Below are positions 45,712 through 54,775 of a stretch of DNA of 64,000 bases, one piece after another (the stretch's first letter is position 1; each line of letters opens with the position of its first letter). Position numbers and translations under genes: made by a program. This stretch comes from Nocardioides carbamazepini. GTDB lineage: Bacteria; Actinomycetota; Actinomycetes; Propionibacteriales; Nocardioidaceae. The notes below the pieces were generated by a model that was not told the origin of the DNA, made no database searches, and saw only the letters and a program-made list of their open reading frames with translations. The stretch is taken from assembly GCF_024614185.1 (NCBI RefSeq), contig NZ_JAHTLF010000025.1:310001-374000 (forward strand). The letters run 5' to 3'.

Positions 45712-47091
45712 ATGCTCACCGGTCAGCAGTACAAGGACTCGCTTCGGGACGGACGCAGGGTCTACTTCGAGGGCAAGCTCGTCGACGACCTCGAGTCGGT
45801 CCCGGCGCTGGCTGTTCCCCTGCAGCGCGCCGCTGACGCCTACGACGCCTACTACGACCCGGCACCCGACGCGGTGAACCCGGTGACGATGGCTCCGCGC
45901 AGCCCCGACGAGCTACGCAACCGGATCCCGGTGATCACCGAGATGGACCTGCTCACCAACACCACCTACCAGTCGCTGATGACGCTCTCGGTCGCCGCGG
46001 CGCGCCTCGAAGCGCACGCGCCCGAGTTCGTTCCGCGGATCCGACAGTACGTCGACGACGCGCGCCGGGCCGACGTCCGGATCGCCGAGTGCATCACCGA
46101 CGCGAAGGGCAACCGCAGCCTTTCGCCCTCGCAGCAGGAGGACCCCGACTCCTACGTCCGCGTCGTGGAGCGCCGCCCCGACGGCGTCGTTGTCCGCGGC
46201 GCCAAGCTGCACATCAGCGCGGCGGCCTTCGGCCACGACCTGATGGTGATGCCGACCAAGTCGATGAAGCCCGGCGAGGAGGATTACTCGATCGCCGCGA
46301 TCGTGCCGGTCGGCGCGCCCGGCGTGACCATCACCAACACCACCTATCACCCACGCAACCGGGACGACCGCGACTTTCCGGTCTCCTCCAGGGACAGCAT
46401 CCCGGACTCGATGGTGATCTTCGACGACGTGTTCGTGCCGACGGAGCGGGTGTTCCTCGACGGACAGACCGCCCAGGCGGCGGTCTTCGCCCACTCGCTC
46501 GGCCTGTGGGAGCGCCTCGGCGGCGTCTCCTTCATGGTGCAGCAGGCCGACGAGCTGGTCGGCCTGGCGTCCCTGATCGCGGAGGCCAACGGCACCAGCC
46601 GGATCTCGCACGTCCGGGAGAAGATCGACGAGATGATGATCCACGCGACCCTGCTGCGGGCCGGGCTGGAGGCAGCCCTGTCGCACGCCCAGGCCACGCC
46701 GGAGGGCTACTACTACCCCGACGACATGTACACGAATGTCACCAAGTACCAGGGGGCCGCGCAGTTCAGCACCATGGTCCGCCACCTGCACGACATCGCC
46801 GGTGGCGCGGTCGTCACGGCACCTTCGATGTCCGACTTCGACAACCCCGACCTGGCTCCGCTGCTGGACAAGTACATGGGTACCGGCTCGGGCATCTCCG
46901 GCAAGTACCGCACACAGCTGTTCCACGCGATCCGTGACACCACCGCCGACTCCTTCGGCGGCTGGCACCACGTCACCAATCTCCAGTCCGGCGGCGGCAT
47001 GTTCGCCCAGCGTCTGGTCACCCGGAAGAACTACGACATCGAGCGCGCTCGGGAGCTCGCACTGAAGGCGGCCGGCCTGGCCGGGAGCTGA
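45712..47091 (+). CDS. HpaB / 4-hydroxybutyryl-CoA dehydratase-like flavoprotein
   Basis: 459 aa from ATG 45712 with AAAGGAA at 45701-45707. Alignment by eye with AbfD-type dehydratases: TGQQYKDSLRDGRRVYFEG, DAKGNRSLSPSQQEDPDSYV, VVRGAKLHISAAAFGHDLMV, VIFDDVFVPTERVFLDG, DIAGGAVVTAPSMSDF. The three Cys and one His that bind the [4Fe-4S] cluster in AbfD have no counterparts: NRIPVITEMD replaces the CxxxC segment and GLWERLGGVS the H...C segment. It may therefore be a flavin monooxygenase of the HpaB/HadA group, or an Fe-S-free isomerase on a CoA ester. No flavin reductase gene is nearby. Heads the Liv transporter operon. Confidence 0.8.
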   Translation: MLTGQQYKDSLRDGRRVYFEGKLVDDLESVPALAVPLQRAADAYDAYYDPAPDAVNPVTMAPRSPDELRNRIPVITEMDLLTNTTYQSLMTLSVAAARLEAHAPEFVPRIRQYVDDARRADVRIAECITDAKGNRSLSPSQQEDPDSYVRVVERRPDGVVVRGAKLHISAAAFGHDLMVMPTKSMKPGEEDYSIAAIVPVGAPGVTITNTTYHPRNRDDRDFPVSSRDSIPDSMVIFDDVFVPTERVFLDGQTAQAAVFAHSLGLWERLGGVSFMVQQADELVGLASLIAEANGTSRISHVREKIDEMMIHATLLRAGLEAALSHAQATPEGYYYPDDMYTNVTKYQGAAQFSTMVRHLHDIAGGAVVTAPSMSDFDNPDLAPLLDKYMGTGSGISGKYRTQLFHAIRDTTADSFGGWHHVTNLQSGGGMFAQRLVTRKNYDIERARELALKAAGLAGS

Positions 47092-47238
47092 TCCCGGACC
47101 TGCTCAGCCGTCCCTGCGGCGCAGCCTCCGATCGGACATCTGGCCGGTCGGTCGGCCGGTCGCGCCCTCCCGGGGCCCGTAGGCCCCACCACGATGCCGG
47201 CGACCGCCGGAACCACTCGAAAGGTGTGTACCTCCACG

Positions 47239-48480
47239 ATGCGCACGAACAAGCTCCTCCCCGTCCTGGCGGCATCCGTCCTGGTGCTCGCCGGGTGCGG
47301 CTCTTCCGATGACTCCAAGAGCGCCGGCTTCGACGACGCCGAGAAGGCCAGCGGAGACCCGATCGTGTTCGGCGCCCAGGCGCCGACCAAGGGAGCCGCC
47401 GCCTATCCCCAGACCGGCTACGGCGTCGAGGCGGGTGAGTGGTACGTCAACAACGTGCTCGGCGGCGTCGACGGCCGACCGATCGAGATCGAGACCTGCG
47501 CCGGTGACGGAAGCCCGGAGACCGCGATCAACTGTGCGAACGGCTTCGTCTCCAAGAAGGTCCCCTTCGTGCTGGACGCCTACGACCAGGCGATCGCCGG
47601 TGCCGTCCCCGTGCTGTCGGCCGCGGGCATCCCTATCATCGGCACGCTGTCCGGTGGCGGCGCGGCCGACTCCGCGCCGTACGGTGACAGCTTCTACTTC
47701 ACCGGGCCGACGACCGTCAGCGCGCTGGGCAGCATGAGCGTGCTGGAGAGCCTGGACAAGGAGAAGGTCACCCTCGCGGTCAACGAGACGCCGACCTCCC
47801 ACCAGTACGTCGACGACCTGATCAAGCCGATCGCCGACTCGCTCGGCATCGACTTCTCGGTCCAGTACCCGCCCGCCACGGGCGCGAACTTCAACGTCGT
47901 CGCGGCCACCCAGCTCTCCGAGGACCCCGACGCGGCCGGCGTCATCGCCCTGCCCGAGGACGGCTGCACCGCCCTGTTCCAGGCACTGCGCCAGCAGGGT
48001 TTCGACGGGACCATCTTCGCCGGCTCGTGCTCGCAGTTCATCGACGACATGGGCGCCCAGGCGGCGGGCGCGATCGTCCAGCCGCGCCTGTGGGTGCCGC
48101 TGTCGAAGGACGCGGCTCCCGCCGAGGTGCAGACCCAGCTCGACGACTTCGCCACGGCGATGGAGGAGGTCGGGTACGGCGACGAGCTCTCGGCGCGCTC
48201 GCTGTACGCCTTCGCCGGCGTGGTGAACATGGTCGACGTGCTCACCACGATCAGTGGCGACATCACCAACGAGACGGTCCGTACCGCGATGAAGGGGCTC
48301 AAGGACTTCCCGACGTTCGCCGGCCCGACCGTGACCTGTGACGGCCAGCAGTGGCCGGGCTACCCGTCAGCCTGCAGCCACAAGGCGATCTTCTTCGAGG
48401 TACAGGAGAACAGCACGCTCGCACCCGTGAACGACGACGGCTACATCGAGCTCGACCCGTCGCTCGTCCCCTCCTCCTAG
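47239..48480 (+). CDS. Liv-type ABC transporter substrate-binding lipoprotein
   Basis: 413 aa from ATG 47239; signal MRTNKLLPVLAASVLVLAGC with lipobox LAGC (Cys20). Type I periplasmic binding fold: IVFGAQAPTKGAAAYPQTGY, YVNNVLGGVDGRPIEIETCAG, GVIALPEDGCTALFQALRQQ. Members bind branched amino acids, but in catabolic clusters often aromatic or alicyclic acids. Supplies the permease and ATPases that follow. The 147-nt gap before it holds only a small GGGGCC-CGTA-GGCCCC hairpin (47172-47187). Confidence 0.92.
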   Translation: MRTNKLLPVLAASVLVLAGCGSSDDSKSAGFDDAEKASGDPIVFGAQAPTKGAAAYPQTGYGVEAGEWYVNNVLGGVDGRPIEIETCAGDGSPETAINCANGFVSKKVPFVLDAYDQAIAGAVPVLSAAGIPIIGTLSGGGAADSAPYGDSFYFTGPTTVSALGSMSVLESLDKEKVTLAVNETPTSHQYVDDLIKPIADSLGIDFSVQYPPATGANFNVVAATQLSEDPDAAGVIALPEDGCTALFQALRQQGFDGTIFAGSCSQFIDDMGAQAAGAIVQPRLWVPLSKDAAPAEVQTQLDDFATAMEEVGYGDELSARSLYAFAGVVNMVDVLTTISGDITNETVRTAMKGLKDFPTFAGPTVTCDGQQWPGYPSACSHKAIFFEVQENSTLAPVNDDGYIELDPSLVPSS

Positions 48481-48488
48481 AAGGACCC

Positions 48489-48518
48489 GCGGACCGGCCG
48501 GGTGACCGGCCGGCCCGC
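48489..48518 (+). terminator. Attenuating hairpin between binding protein and permease genes
   Basis: GCGGACCGGCCGG and CCGGCCGGCCCGC pair at 12 of 13 positions around GTGA, 9 nt after the stop. Without a T-run it probably lets part of transcription pass, giving more binding protein than permease. Confidence 0.6.
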
Positions 48519-48553
48519 GTTCCACTCCCGATCCTGAGCCACTGGAGCCTGTC

Positions 48554-50575
48554 GTGGACACCTATCTGCAGTTCGTCATCCTCGGCCTGGGCCTGGGTGC
48601 CGTCTATGTCGCACTCGGCAACGGCCTCGTCCTGGTCTATCGAGCCACGGGCATCATCAACTTCGCGCAGGGCGCCATGGCCATGTGGGGTGCCTACGTC
48701 TTCGCGCAGCTCCGGCTCGACGGCAGCCTGGTGCTGCCGGTCGGCCGGATCCAGCTCGGCGCCGGCCCGACGAGCGTGGCCGTGTCGCTGGTGGTCGCAC
48801 TCCTGACCGCCGTCGCGCTGGGTCTGCTCGCGCACTACCTGGTGTTCCGTCCGGTCCGCCACGCGCCCGCGCTGGCTCAGGTGGTCGTGTCCGTGGCGTT
48901 GATGCTCAGTCTCCAGGCGCTGGTCGTGATCCGGTTCGGTCCCAACAACATCTCGGTCGAGTCGATCATCGAGCCGGGAAGCATCGACCTGTTCGGCGTC
49001 ACCGTGTCGTCGCGGGAGCTGAAGATGGTCGGCGTCATGCTCGTCCTCTCGGTGCTGGTCTGGGCCTACTTCCGCTTCACCCGTGCCGGCGTGGCCACCC
49101 GTGCCGCGGCCGAGAACGAGCGGGGCGCGACCCTGCGTGGCTTCTCGCCGGACCGTCTCGCCGCGCTGGCGCTGGTGATGGCCAATGTCGTCGGCACCGT
49201 CGGCGTGATCCTGGCCAGCAGCCTGACCGGCCTCAATCCCAGCAACTACACCTTGCTGGTGGTTCCCGCGCTGGCGGTCCTCCTCGTCGCCCGCATGGAG
49301 TCGATCGGCACCGTCTTCGTCGCCTCCCTGGCGCTCGGCGCCTTCCAGTCGGTGATCAACCTGCTCGTCCTCAAGCCGTGGTGGCCGACCTGGGCGCAGT
49401 CGGGCATCGAGCAGGTCGTTCCCTTCCTCGTCGTCGTCGTGATCCTGTTCGCCTTCGGCAGCCGCCTGCCCTCGCGTGGGTCGCTGCAGACGATCCCGCT
49501 GCCGGACGTGCACATCCCGCGGCTCAGGCCGGTCGCGGGCACGGTCGTGCTCGCGGTCACCGTCGTGCTGTTGGTGGTGACCCGCGACGCGTACCGTTTC
49601 GGCCTGACGTACTCGATCATCCTCACCCTGGTCGCCCTCTCCTATGTGGTGATCACCGGCTACCTCGGACAGATCTCGCTGGCCCAGACGGCATTCGCGG
49701 GTGCGGCGGGCTTCACGCTGTCGAAGGTCACCACCGACTGGGACATGCCGTTCCTGCTGGCGGTCCTGCTCTGCTCCGTCGTCGCGGCGCTCCTCGGCAT
49801 GATCGTGGCGCTGCCGGCGTTCCGGATCCGCGGGGCCCAACTGGCCATCGTCACCATCGCCGCGTCGCTGGCGATCGAGCGGTTCGTCTTCAACAACTAC
49901 AGCCTGACGCCGCCGTCCGGCAACCCGATCGCCGACCCGCATCTGTTCGGCATGAACCTCGCCGTCCGGGAAGGGGCGACGCTGAGCCGCCTGTCGTTCT
50001 CCCTGATGGTCCTCGTCGTCGTCACGCTGGTGATCGTGGCGTTCGTCCGCCTCGCGTCGGGTGACACCGGTCGCGCGTTCCTCGCGGTGCGGGCGAACGA
50101 GCGAGCCGCCGCCTCCGTAGGGATCGACGTGCGGCAGACGAAGCTGATCGGATTCGGGGTCTCGGCCTTCATCGCCGGACTCGCGGGCTGCTTGATCGGC
50201 TACAGCGCGGGCCAGTTGTCGGCAGAGTCGTTCTCCGTCTTCGTGGGTCTGCAGATCCTCGCTGTCACCTACCTCGGTGGCATCACGTCCTGGGGCGGCG
50301 CGGCGGTCGCAGGCGTCATCGGGCCGCTCGGGATCATCTACGTGCTCTTCCACGACCTGTTCGAGATGGGCGACTACTACGCGCTGGTCTCGGGTCTCGC
50401 CCTCATCCTGACCGCCATCCTCAACCCCGTCGGCATCGCCGGCGCGACGCGCTCACAGATCGACTGGGTGCGCCGCAGGATCGGCGGCGGCCGTTCACCG
50501 GCCGCCAGGGAGTCCGCCGGTGCCGCCGCTGACGATGCCCCGATCGACCTTCGGGAGGTCTCCGATGTCCACTGA
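48554..50575 (+). CDS. Fused LivH-LivM ABC transporter permease
   Basis: 673 aa from GTG 48554. The N-terminal half is LivH-like (LGAVYVALGNGLVLVYRATG, IINFAQGAMAMWGAY, AENERGATLRGFSPDRLAAL); the C-terminal half is LivM-like (LVALSYVVITGYLGQISLAQ, VRANERAAASVGIDVRQTK, FIAGLAGCLIGYSAGQLSAE). Both permease roles in one chain with about 16 membrane segments. It overlaps the LivG ATPase start by 11 nt. Confidence 0.93.
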   Translation: MDTYLQFVILGLGLGAVYVALGNGLVLVYRATGIINFAQGAMAMWGAYVFAQLRLDGSLVLPVGRIQLGAGPTSVAVSLVVALLTAVALGLLAHYLVFRPVRHAPALAQVVVSVALMLSLQALVVIRFGPNNISVESIIEPGSIDLFGVTVSSRELKMVGVMLVLSVLVWAYFRFTRAGVATRAAAENERGATLRGFSPDRLAALALVMANVVGTVGVILASSLTGLNPSNYTLLVVPALAVLLVARMESIGTVFVASLALGAFQSVINLLVLKPWWPTWAQSGIEQVVPFLVVVVILFAFGSRLPSRGSLQTIPLPDVHIPRLRPVAGTVVLAVTVVLLVVTRDAYRFGLTYSIILTLVALSYVVITGYLGQISLAQTAFAGAAGFTLSKVTTDWDMPFLLAVLLCSVVAALLGMIVALPAFRIRGAQLAIVTIAASLAIERFVFNNYSLTPPSGNPIADPHLFGMNLAVREGATLSRLSFSLMVLVVVTLVIVAFVRLASGDTGRAFLAVRANERAAASVGIDVRQTKLIGFGVSAFIAGLAGCLIGYSAGQLSAESFSVFVGLQILAVTYLGGITSWGGAAVAGVIGPLGIIYVLFHDLFEMGDYYALVSGLALILTAILNPVGIAGATRSQIDWVRRRIGGGRSPAARESAGAAADDAPIDLREVSDVH

Positions 50576-51350
50576 CGCCCCCATGGGAGCCCACGGCGGC
50601 CTTCGGGCCGAACGGCTCACGGTCCGCTACGGCGGGGTGACCGCGAACGCCGACGTCGACCTGGACGTGCGACCGGGCGAGATCGTCGGTCTGATCGGCC
50701 CCAACGGCGCCGGCAAGACGACCTTCGTCGACGCGGTCACCGGCTTCACCAGGTCGGAGGGCAGCGTCACCCTCGACGGTGAGCGGATCGACGCGCTGCG
50801 CCCGCACGAGCGCCGCAGGCGCGGACTGTCGCGCACCTGGCAGTCGGGGGAGCTGTTCGGCAACCTGACGGTGCGCGAGAACGTCGCCGTGGCCACCCGC
50901 CCGGGCGGGGTCGGGACGCTGTTCCGCGACATCTTCTGGCCGCGTCGCCGCAGCGACGGATCCGTGGACCGGGCGCTGTCGCTCGTCGGGCTGGGGGACG
51001 AGGCGGACCGCCTCGCCCGCGACCTGTCGCTCGGCCAGCAGAAGCTGGTGGGTGTCGCGCGGGCCCTGGTCGGCACCTGCAAGCTGTTGCTGCTCGACGA
51101 GCCGGCCGCCGGCCTCGACAGTGCGGAGAGCCTCGAGTTCGCGACCCGCCTGCGCACCATCGTCCGGGAGCAGGGCGCCGGCGCCCTGCTCATCGACCAC
51201 GACATGTCGCTCGTGCTCGGCGTCTGCGACCGGGTCTTCGTGCTCGAGTTCGGCAAGCTGATCTTCAGCGGTACGCCGGACGAGGCCCGGACCGACCAGG
51301 CCGTGGTCGCCGCCTATCTCGGAGTCCCGATGGAGAACGCCGATGCCTGA
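50565..51350 (+). CDS. livG: LivG-type ABC transporter ATPase
   Basis: 261 aa from ATG 50565 with GGGAGG upstream. Walker A GPNGAGKTTF, LSRTWQSGELFGNLTVREN (LivG Q-loop region), LSLGQQKLVGVARAL signature, LLLDEPAAGLD Walker B, switch LIDHDMSLV. The signature LSLGQQ instead of LSGGQ is a usual variant in this family. Overlaps livF by 8 nt. Confidence 0.92.
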   Translation: MSTDAPMGAHGGLRAERLTVRYGGVTANADVDLDVRPGEIVGLIGPNGAGKTTFVDAVTGFTRSEGSVTLDGERIDALRPHERRRRGLSRTWQSGELFGNLTVRENVAVATRPGGVGTLFRDIFWPRRRSDGSVDRALSLVGLGDEADRLARDLSLGQQKLVGVARALVGTCKLLLLDEPAAGLDSAESLEFATRLRTIVREQGAGALLIDHDMSLVLGVCDRVFVLEFGKLIFSGTPDEARTDQAVVAAYLGVPMENADA

Positions 51351-52080
51351 CTCGCTGCTCAAGATCGACGGCCTGACCGCCGGCTACAACCGGGTGCCCG
51401 CCATCCGTGACCTCGACCTCGAGGTCGGGCCCGGTGAGGTCGTGTCCCTCCTCGGCCCCAACGGTGCCGGCAAGACCACCAGCCTGCTCGCGATGGTCGG
51501 GCTTGTCCCGCTGACGAGCGGCACGGTCGAGGCGCTGGGTGCGCCGCTCGGCAAGCCGCACCACCTGGCGCGGCGCGGCATGGTCCTGGTTCCCGACGAC
51601 CGCGGGCTGTTCTTCGGGCTCACCGTGCGCGACCACCTGCGCCTCGCCCGACGGCGGCCGTCCCCGGAGCGGGAGTCGGCCATCAGGGAGCGGTTCCCCG
51701 CTCTCGCCGGGCTCGACAGCCGGAAGGCCGGCCTGCTCTCCGGCGGTGAGCAGCAGATGCTCGCGATCGCGGCCGCGCTCCTGAGTGAGCCTCGGCTCCT
51801 GCTGGTGGACGAGATGTCGTTGGGCCTGGCACCGAAGATCGTCCAGGACATGCTGCCTGCCATCCGTGACCTGGCGAAGGAGGAGGGGATCGGAGTCGTC
51901 CTGGTCGAGCAGCACGTCGAGCTCGCACTCGCGGTCTCCGACCGCGCACTGGTTCTCAACCACGGCAGGGTGGTTCTGGCCGGGGCGGCTGCCGACCTGC
52001 TCAAGGACCGCAGCCAGCTGGAGGCGGCGTACTTCGGATCCGACGAGTTCGCCGACCGAGGTGCCGAGGCGATGAGCTGA
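51343..52080 (+). CDS. livF: LivF-type ABC transporter ATPase
   Basis: 245 aa. Walker A GPNGAGKTTSLLAM, PDDRGLFFGLTVRDHLRLAR (LivF feature), LLSGGEQQMLAIAAALL signature, LLVDEMSLGLAPKI Walker B, LVEQHVELAL switch. Completes the importer with the genes at 47239, 48554 and 50565. Its stop overlaps the ATG of the CoA ligase at 52080 (TGATG), tying uptake to activation. Confidence 0.93.
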   Translation: MPDSLLKIDGLTAGYNRVPAIRDLDLEVGPGEVVSLLGPNGAGKTTSLLAMVGLVPLTSGTVEALGAPLGKPHHLARRGMVLVPDDRGLFFGLTVRDHLRLARRRPSPERESAIRERFPALAGLDSRKAGLLSGGEQQMLAIAAALLSEPRLLLVDEMSLGLAPKIVQDMLPAIRDLAKEEGIGVVLVEQHVELALAVSDRALVLNHGRVVLAGAAADLLKDRSQLEAAYFGSDEFADRGAEAMS

Positions 52081-53639
52081 TGCGCGCCTATGCCCCGATG
52101 ATCGCGATGGGCGACTACCTGCGGATCAACGCGCGTCGGTTCCCCGACCGGCCGTGCTTCGTCGAGGCCGGAGGAGCTGCGTTCAGCTATCGAGAGGTCA
52201 ACAGCCGGGTCAACCGGCTGGCCGACGCGCTGACGTCCCGGGGTGTCCGCAAGGGCAGCCGGATCGCGATCCTCGCCGTCGACTGCGTCGCCTTCTACGA
52301 GGTCATCCTCGCGACGCTGAAGCTCGGCGCGACCTATGTGCCGCTCAACAACCGGCTGACCGACGCGGAGGTCCGCACCCTGCTCCGACGGGCGGAGCCC
52401 TCGATGCTGTTCGTCGGCGGGCGCTATCTGGACACCGCGCACGCCGTGCTGCCCGACGTCGGCTCGGTCGACCACCTCGTGGCCTTCGACGGCGACGCCG
52501 AGCTGACGTACGACGCGCTGCTCGCCGAGGGCGCCGACGCCGAGCCCGAGGTCCGGGTCGACGACACCGACATCGTCGGTCTGGCGTTCACGAGCGGCAC
52601 GACCGGTCTGCCCAAGGCGGTCATGCAGTCCCACGGCATGCTCAAGTCGCTGATCGGTATCCAGGAGGTCGAGTACGAGTACCTCCCGGGAGAGTTCCGC
52701 TACACCGCGTCCCCGGCGTTCCACATCTCGGGCCAGGCGATCACGTTGGGCCACGTCAAGCGGGGGTACACGACGCTCGTGTTGCCTCAGTTCAACGCGG
52801 CCACCACGCTCTCCTGGATGGGCGCAGGACTGACCGGGTGCTTCCTCGTTCCGACCATGATCCGGAGGGTGCTCGACGAGCCGGGGGTGGCCGACGTCGA
52901 CTTCTCCCGGTTCCGTTCGATCATCTACGGCGCGGCGCCCATGCCGCCGGCGATGCTGCGCGAGGCCATGGACGTCTTCGGGTGTCGTTTCATCCAGGCG
53001 TTCGGGGCGTCGACGGAGGGCGGGCTACAGACCGTGCTGACCTCGGCGGACCATCTGCGCGCCGCGGCGGGCGAGCCCCATCTCCTCGGATCGGTCGGGC
53101 GGCCGGTCGGAGCTGTCGACGTACGGATCGTCGACGCGGACGACAACGACGTCAACGTCGGGGAGGTCGGCGAGATCATCAGCCGCAGCGACGCCGTGAT
53201 GTCGGGATATCTCGAGATGCCGGAGCAGACGGCGCACACCCTGCGCGACGGCTGGTTCCGAGCCGGCGACCTGGCGCGACAGGATGCCGAGGGGTTCTTC
53301 TACCTCGCCGGCCGCAGCAAGGACATGATCATCCGTGGCGGCGAGAACATCTACCCGATCGAGATCGAGACGGTGATCGCCGAGTACGTCGGCGTCTCGA
53401 ACGTTGCGGTCGTCGGTCGTCCCGACGACTACTGGGGCGAGGTCGTGGTCGCGTTCGTCACGCTGCACGACGGCGCCGGCGTCGACACCGAGGCGCTGAG
53501 GGCTCACTGCCGTGAGCATCTTGCGGCGTACAAGGTGCCCGCGGAGGTGGTCGTCGTACCCGAGATGCCGCTCAATGCCAGCGGCAAGATCCTCAAGCGG
53601 ACCCTGCGCGACGAGATGGTCGCGGGACGGCACCGGTGA
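52080..53639 (+). CDS. AMP-forming acyl-CoA synthetase, second copy
   Basis: 519 aa; ATG 52080 overlaps the livF stop, though internal ATG 52107 (MGDYLRINARRFPDRPC) matches the family N-terminus better. LAFTSGTTGLPKAVMQS, FIQAFGASTEGGLQTVL, GDLARQDAEGFFYLAGRSKD, RGGENIYPIEIETVI, NASGKILKRTLRDE. Paralogue of the ligase at 38242. Translational coupling to the transporter suggests it activates the imported acid. Confidence 0.91.
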   Translation: MRAYAPMIAMGDYLRINARRFPDRPCFVEAGGAAFSYREVNSRVNRLADALTSRGVRKGSRIAILAVDCVAFYEVILATLKLGATYVPLNNRLTDAEVRTLLRRAEPSMLFVGGRYLDTAHAVLPDVGSVDHLVAFDGDAELTYDALLAEGADAEPEVRVDDTDIVGLAFTSGTTGLPKAVMQSHGMLKSLIGIQEVEYEYLPGEFRYTASPAFHISGQAITLGHVKRGYTTLVLPQFNAATTLSWMGAGLTGCFLVPTMIRRVLDEPGVADVDFSRFRSIIYGAAPMPPAMLREAMDVFGCRFIQAFGASTEGGLQTVLTSADHLRAAAGEPHLLGSVGRPVGAVDVRIVDADDNDVNVGEVGEIISRSDAVMSGYLEMPEQTAHTLRDGWFRAGDLARQDAEGFFYLAGRSKDMIIRGGENIYPIEIETVIAEYVGVSNVAVVGRPDDYWGEVVVAFVTLHDGAGVDTEALRAHCREHLAAYKVPAEVVVVPEMPLNASGKILKRTLRDEMVAGRHR

Positions 53640-54775
53640 GTGCCGATCCTCGGGAGATCCGCACGCCGAAGGGAGCATTGGCCGGCGTCCGTGTCGTTGA
53701 GTTCGCCGGACTCGCCCCGGGGCCCTTCGCGGCGATGATGCTGGCCGACCACGGCGCCGAGGTGATCCGGATCGATCGACGGAGCCCCACGGTTCCCGAT
53801 CCCGATCTCCTGGGCCGTGGCCGCGACGTGGTCCGGGCGGACCTCAAGGATCCGGCCCATCGGGACGCGGTCCATGCGCTGGTCGACCGGGCCGATGTCC
53901 TCATCGAGGGCTTCCGCCCTGGCGTGATGGAGCGCCTCGGCCTCGGCCCGGACGACCTGCTCGCCTCCAACCCGAGACTCGTGTACGGCCGGATGACGGG
54001 CTGGGGCCAGTCCGGGGCGCTCGCCCGCGTCGCCGGTCACGACATCAACTACGTGGCGATGTCCGGCGCGCTGGGCGCGATCGGGCCTGCGGACCGGCCG
54101 CCGGTCGCCCCGGTCAACCTGCTGGGGGACTTCGGGGGCGGTGGGCTGCTGCTCGCCTTCGGCGTGCTGGCGGCGCTCGTCGAGCGGTCGCGGTCCGGCC
54201 GCGGACAGGTCGTCGACGCGGCCATGGTCGACGGGGCCCGCCTCTTCACCACCCACTTGCACTCGATGCACGCCGAGGGTGCATGGGACGCCGGACGAGG
54301 AGAGAACCTGCTGGATGGCGGCGCGCCGTTCTACCGGTGCTATGCGACGTCCGACGGAGCGCACATGTCGGTGGGCTCGCTCGAGCCGGAGTTCTACGCA
54401 CAGCTGGTGTCGGGTCTGGGGCTCGACATCGAGCAGCTGCCCGCACAGCAGGATCGGTCAGGTTGGCCCGAGCTGGAGCGGATCTTCGCCGCCGCCTTCG
54501 CCGCGAGGACCCGCGCCGAGTGGACCGAGACCTTCTCCCTCACCGACGCGTGCGTCCAGCCGGTCTACTCGCCGGTCGAGGGGCTCGTCTCGCCGTTCGC
54601 CGCTGACCGGAGTGCCGCGGAGACCGTCGAGGGAGTGTCCCAGCCGGCTCCGACGCCTCGGTTCGCCCGAACCCCCGCCGGGCCGCTCCGGCTGCGTCGA
54701 GACGCCCGCCGGGCGGGTCTGGCGTCCTGGGGCCTGACTGACGGCGCGCTTGCCGCGCTGGGCTACGACGAATAG
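53636..54775 (+). CDS. Alpha-methylacyl-CoA racemase
   Basis: 379 aa, CaiB/BaiF superfamily, racemase branch: LAGVRVVEFAGLAPGPFAAM, IEGFRPGVMERLGLGPDDL, His135 in GHDINYVAMSGALGAIG and Asp165 in PVNLLGDFGGGG, the acid/base pair of AMACR/Mcr; SVGSLEPEFYAQL carries the conserved Glu. It interconverts 2R and 2S methyl-branched acyl-CoAs so that only the S form enters beta-oxidation. GTG overlaps the ligase stop. Its presence argues for an alpha-methyl-branched intermediate. Confidence 0.9.
   Translation: MSADPREIRTPKGALAGVRVVEFAGLAPGPFAAMMLADHGAEVIRIDRRSPTVPDPDLLGRGRDVVRADLKDPAHRDAVHALVDRADVLIEGFRPGVMERLGLGPDDLLASNPRLVYGRMTGWGQSGALARVAGHDINYVAMSGALGAIGPADRPPVAPVNLLGDFGGGGLLLAFGVLAALVERSRSGRGQVVDAAMVDGARLFTTHLHSMHAEGAWDAGRGENLLDGGAPFYRCYATSDGAHMSVGSLEPEFYAQLVSGLGLDIEQLPAQQDRSGWPELERIFAAAFAARTRAEWTETFSLTDACVQPVYSPVEGLVSPFAADRSAAETVEGVSQPAPTPRFARTPAGPLRLRRDARRAGLASWGLTDGALAALGYDE

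Noticed and set aside
45712..47091. Genuine 4-hydroxybutyryl-CoA dehydratase (AbfD)
   Set aside because: All four Fe-S cluster ligands appear missing in a by-eye alignment, so the radical dehydratase mechanism is not possible.
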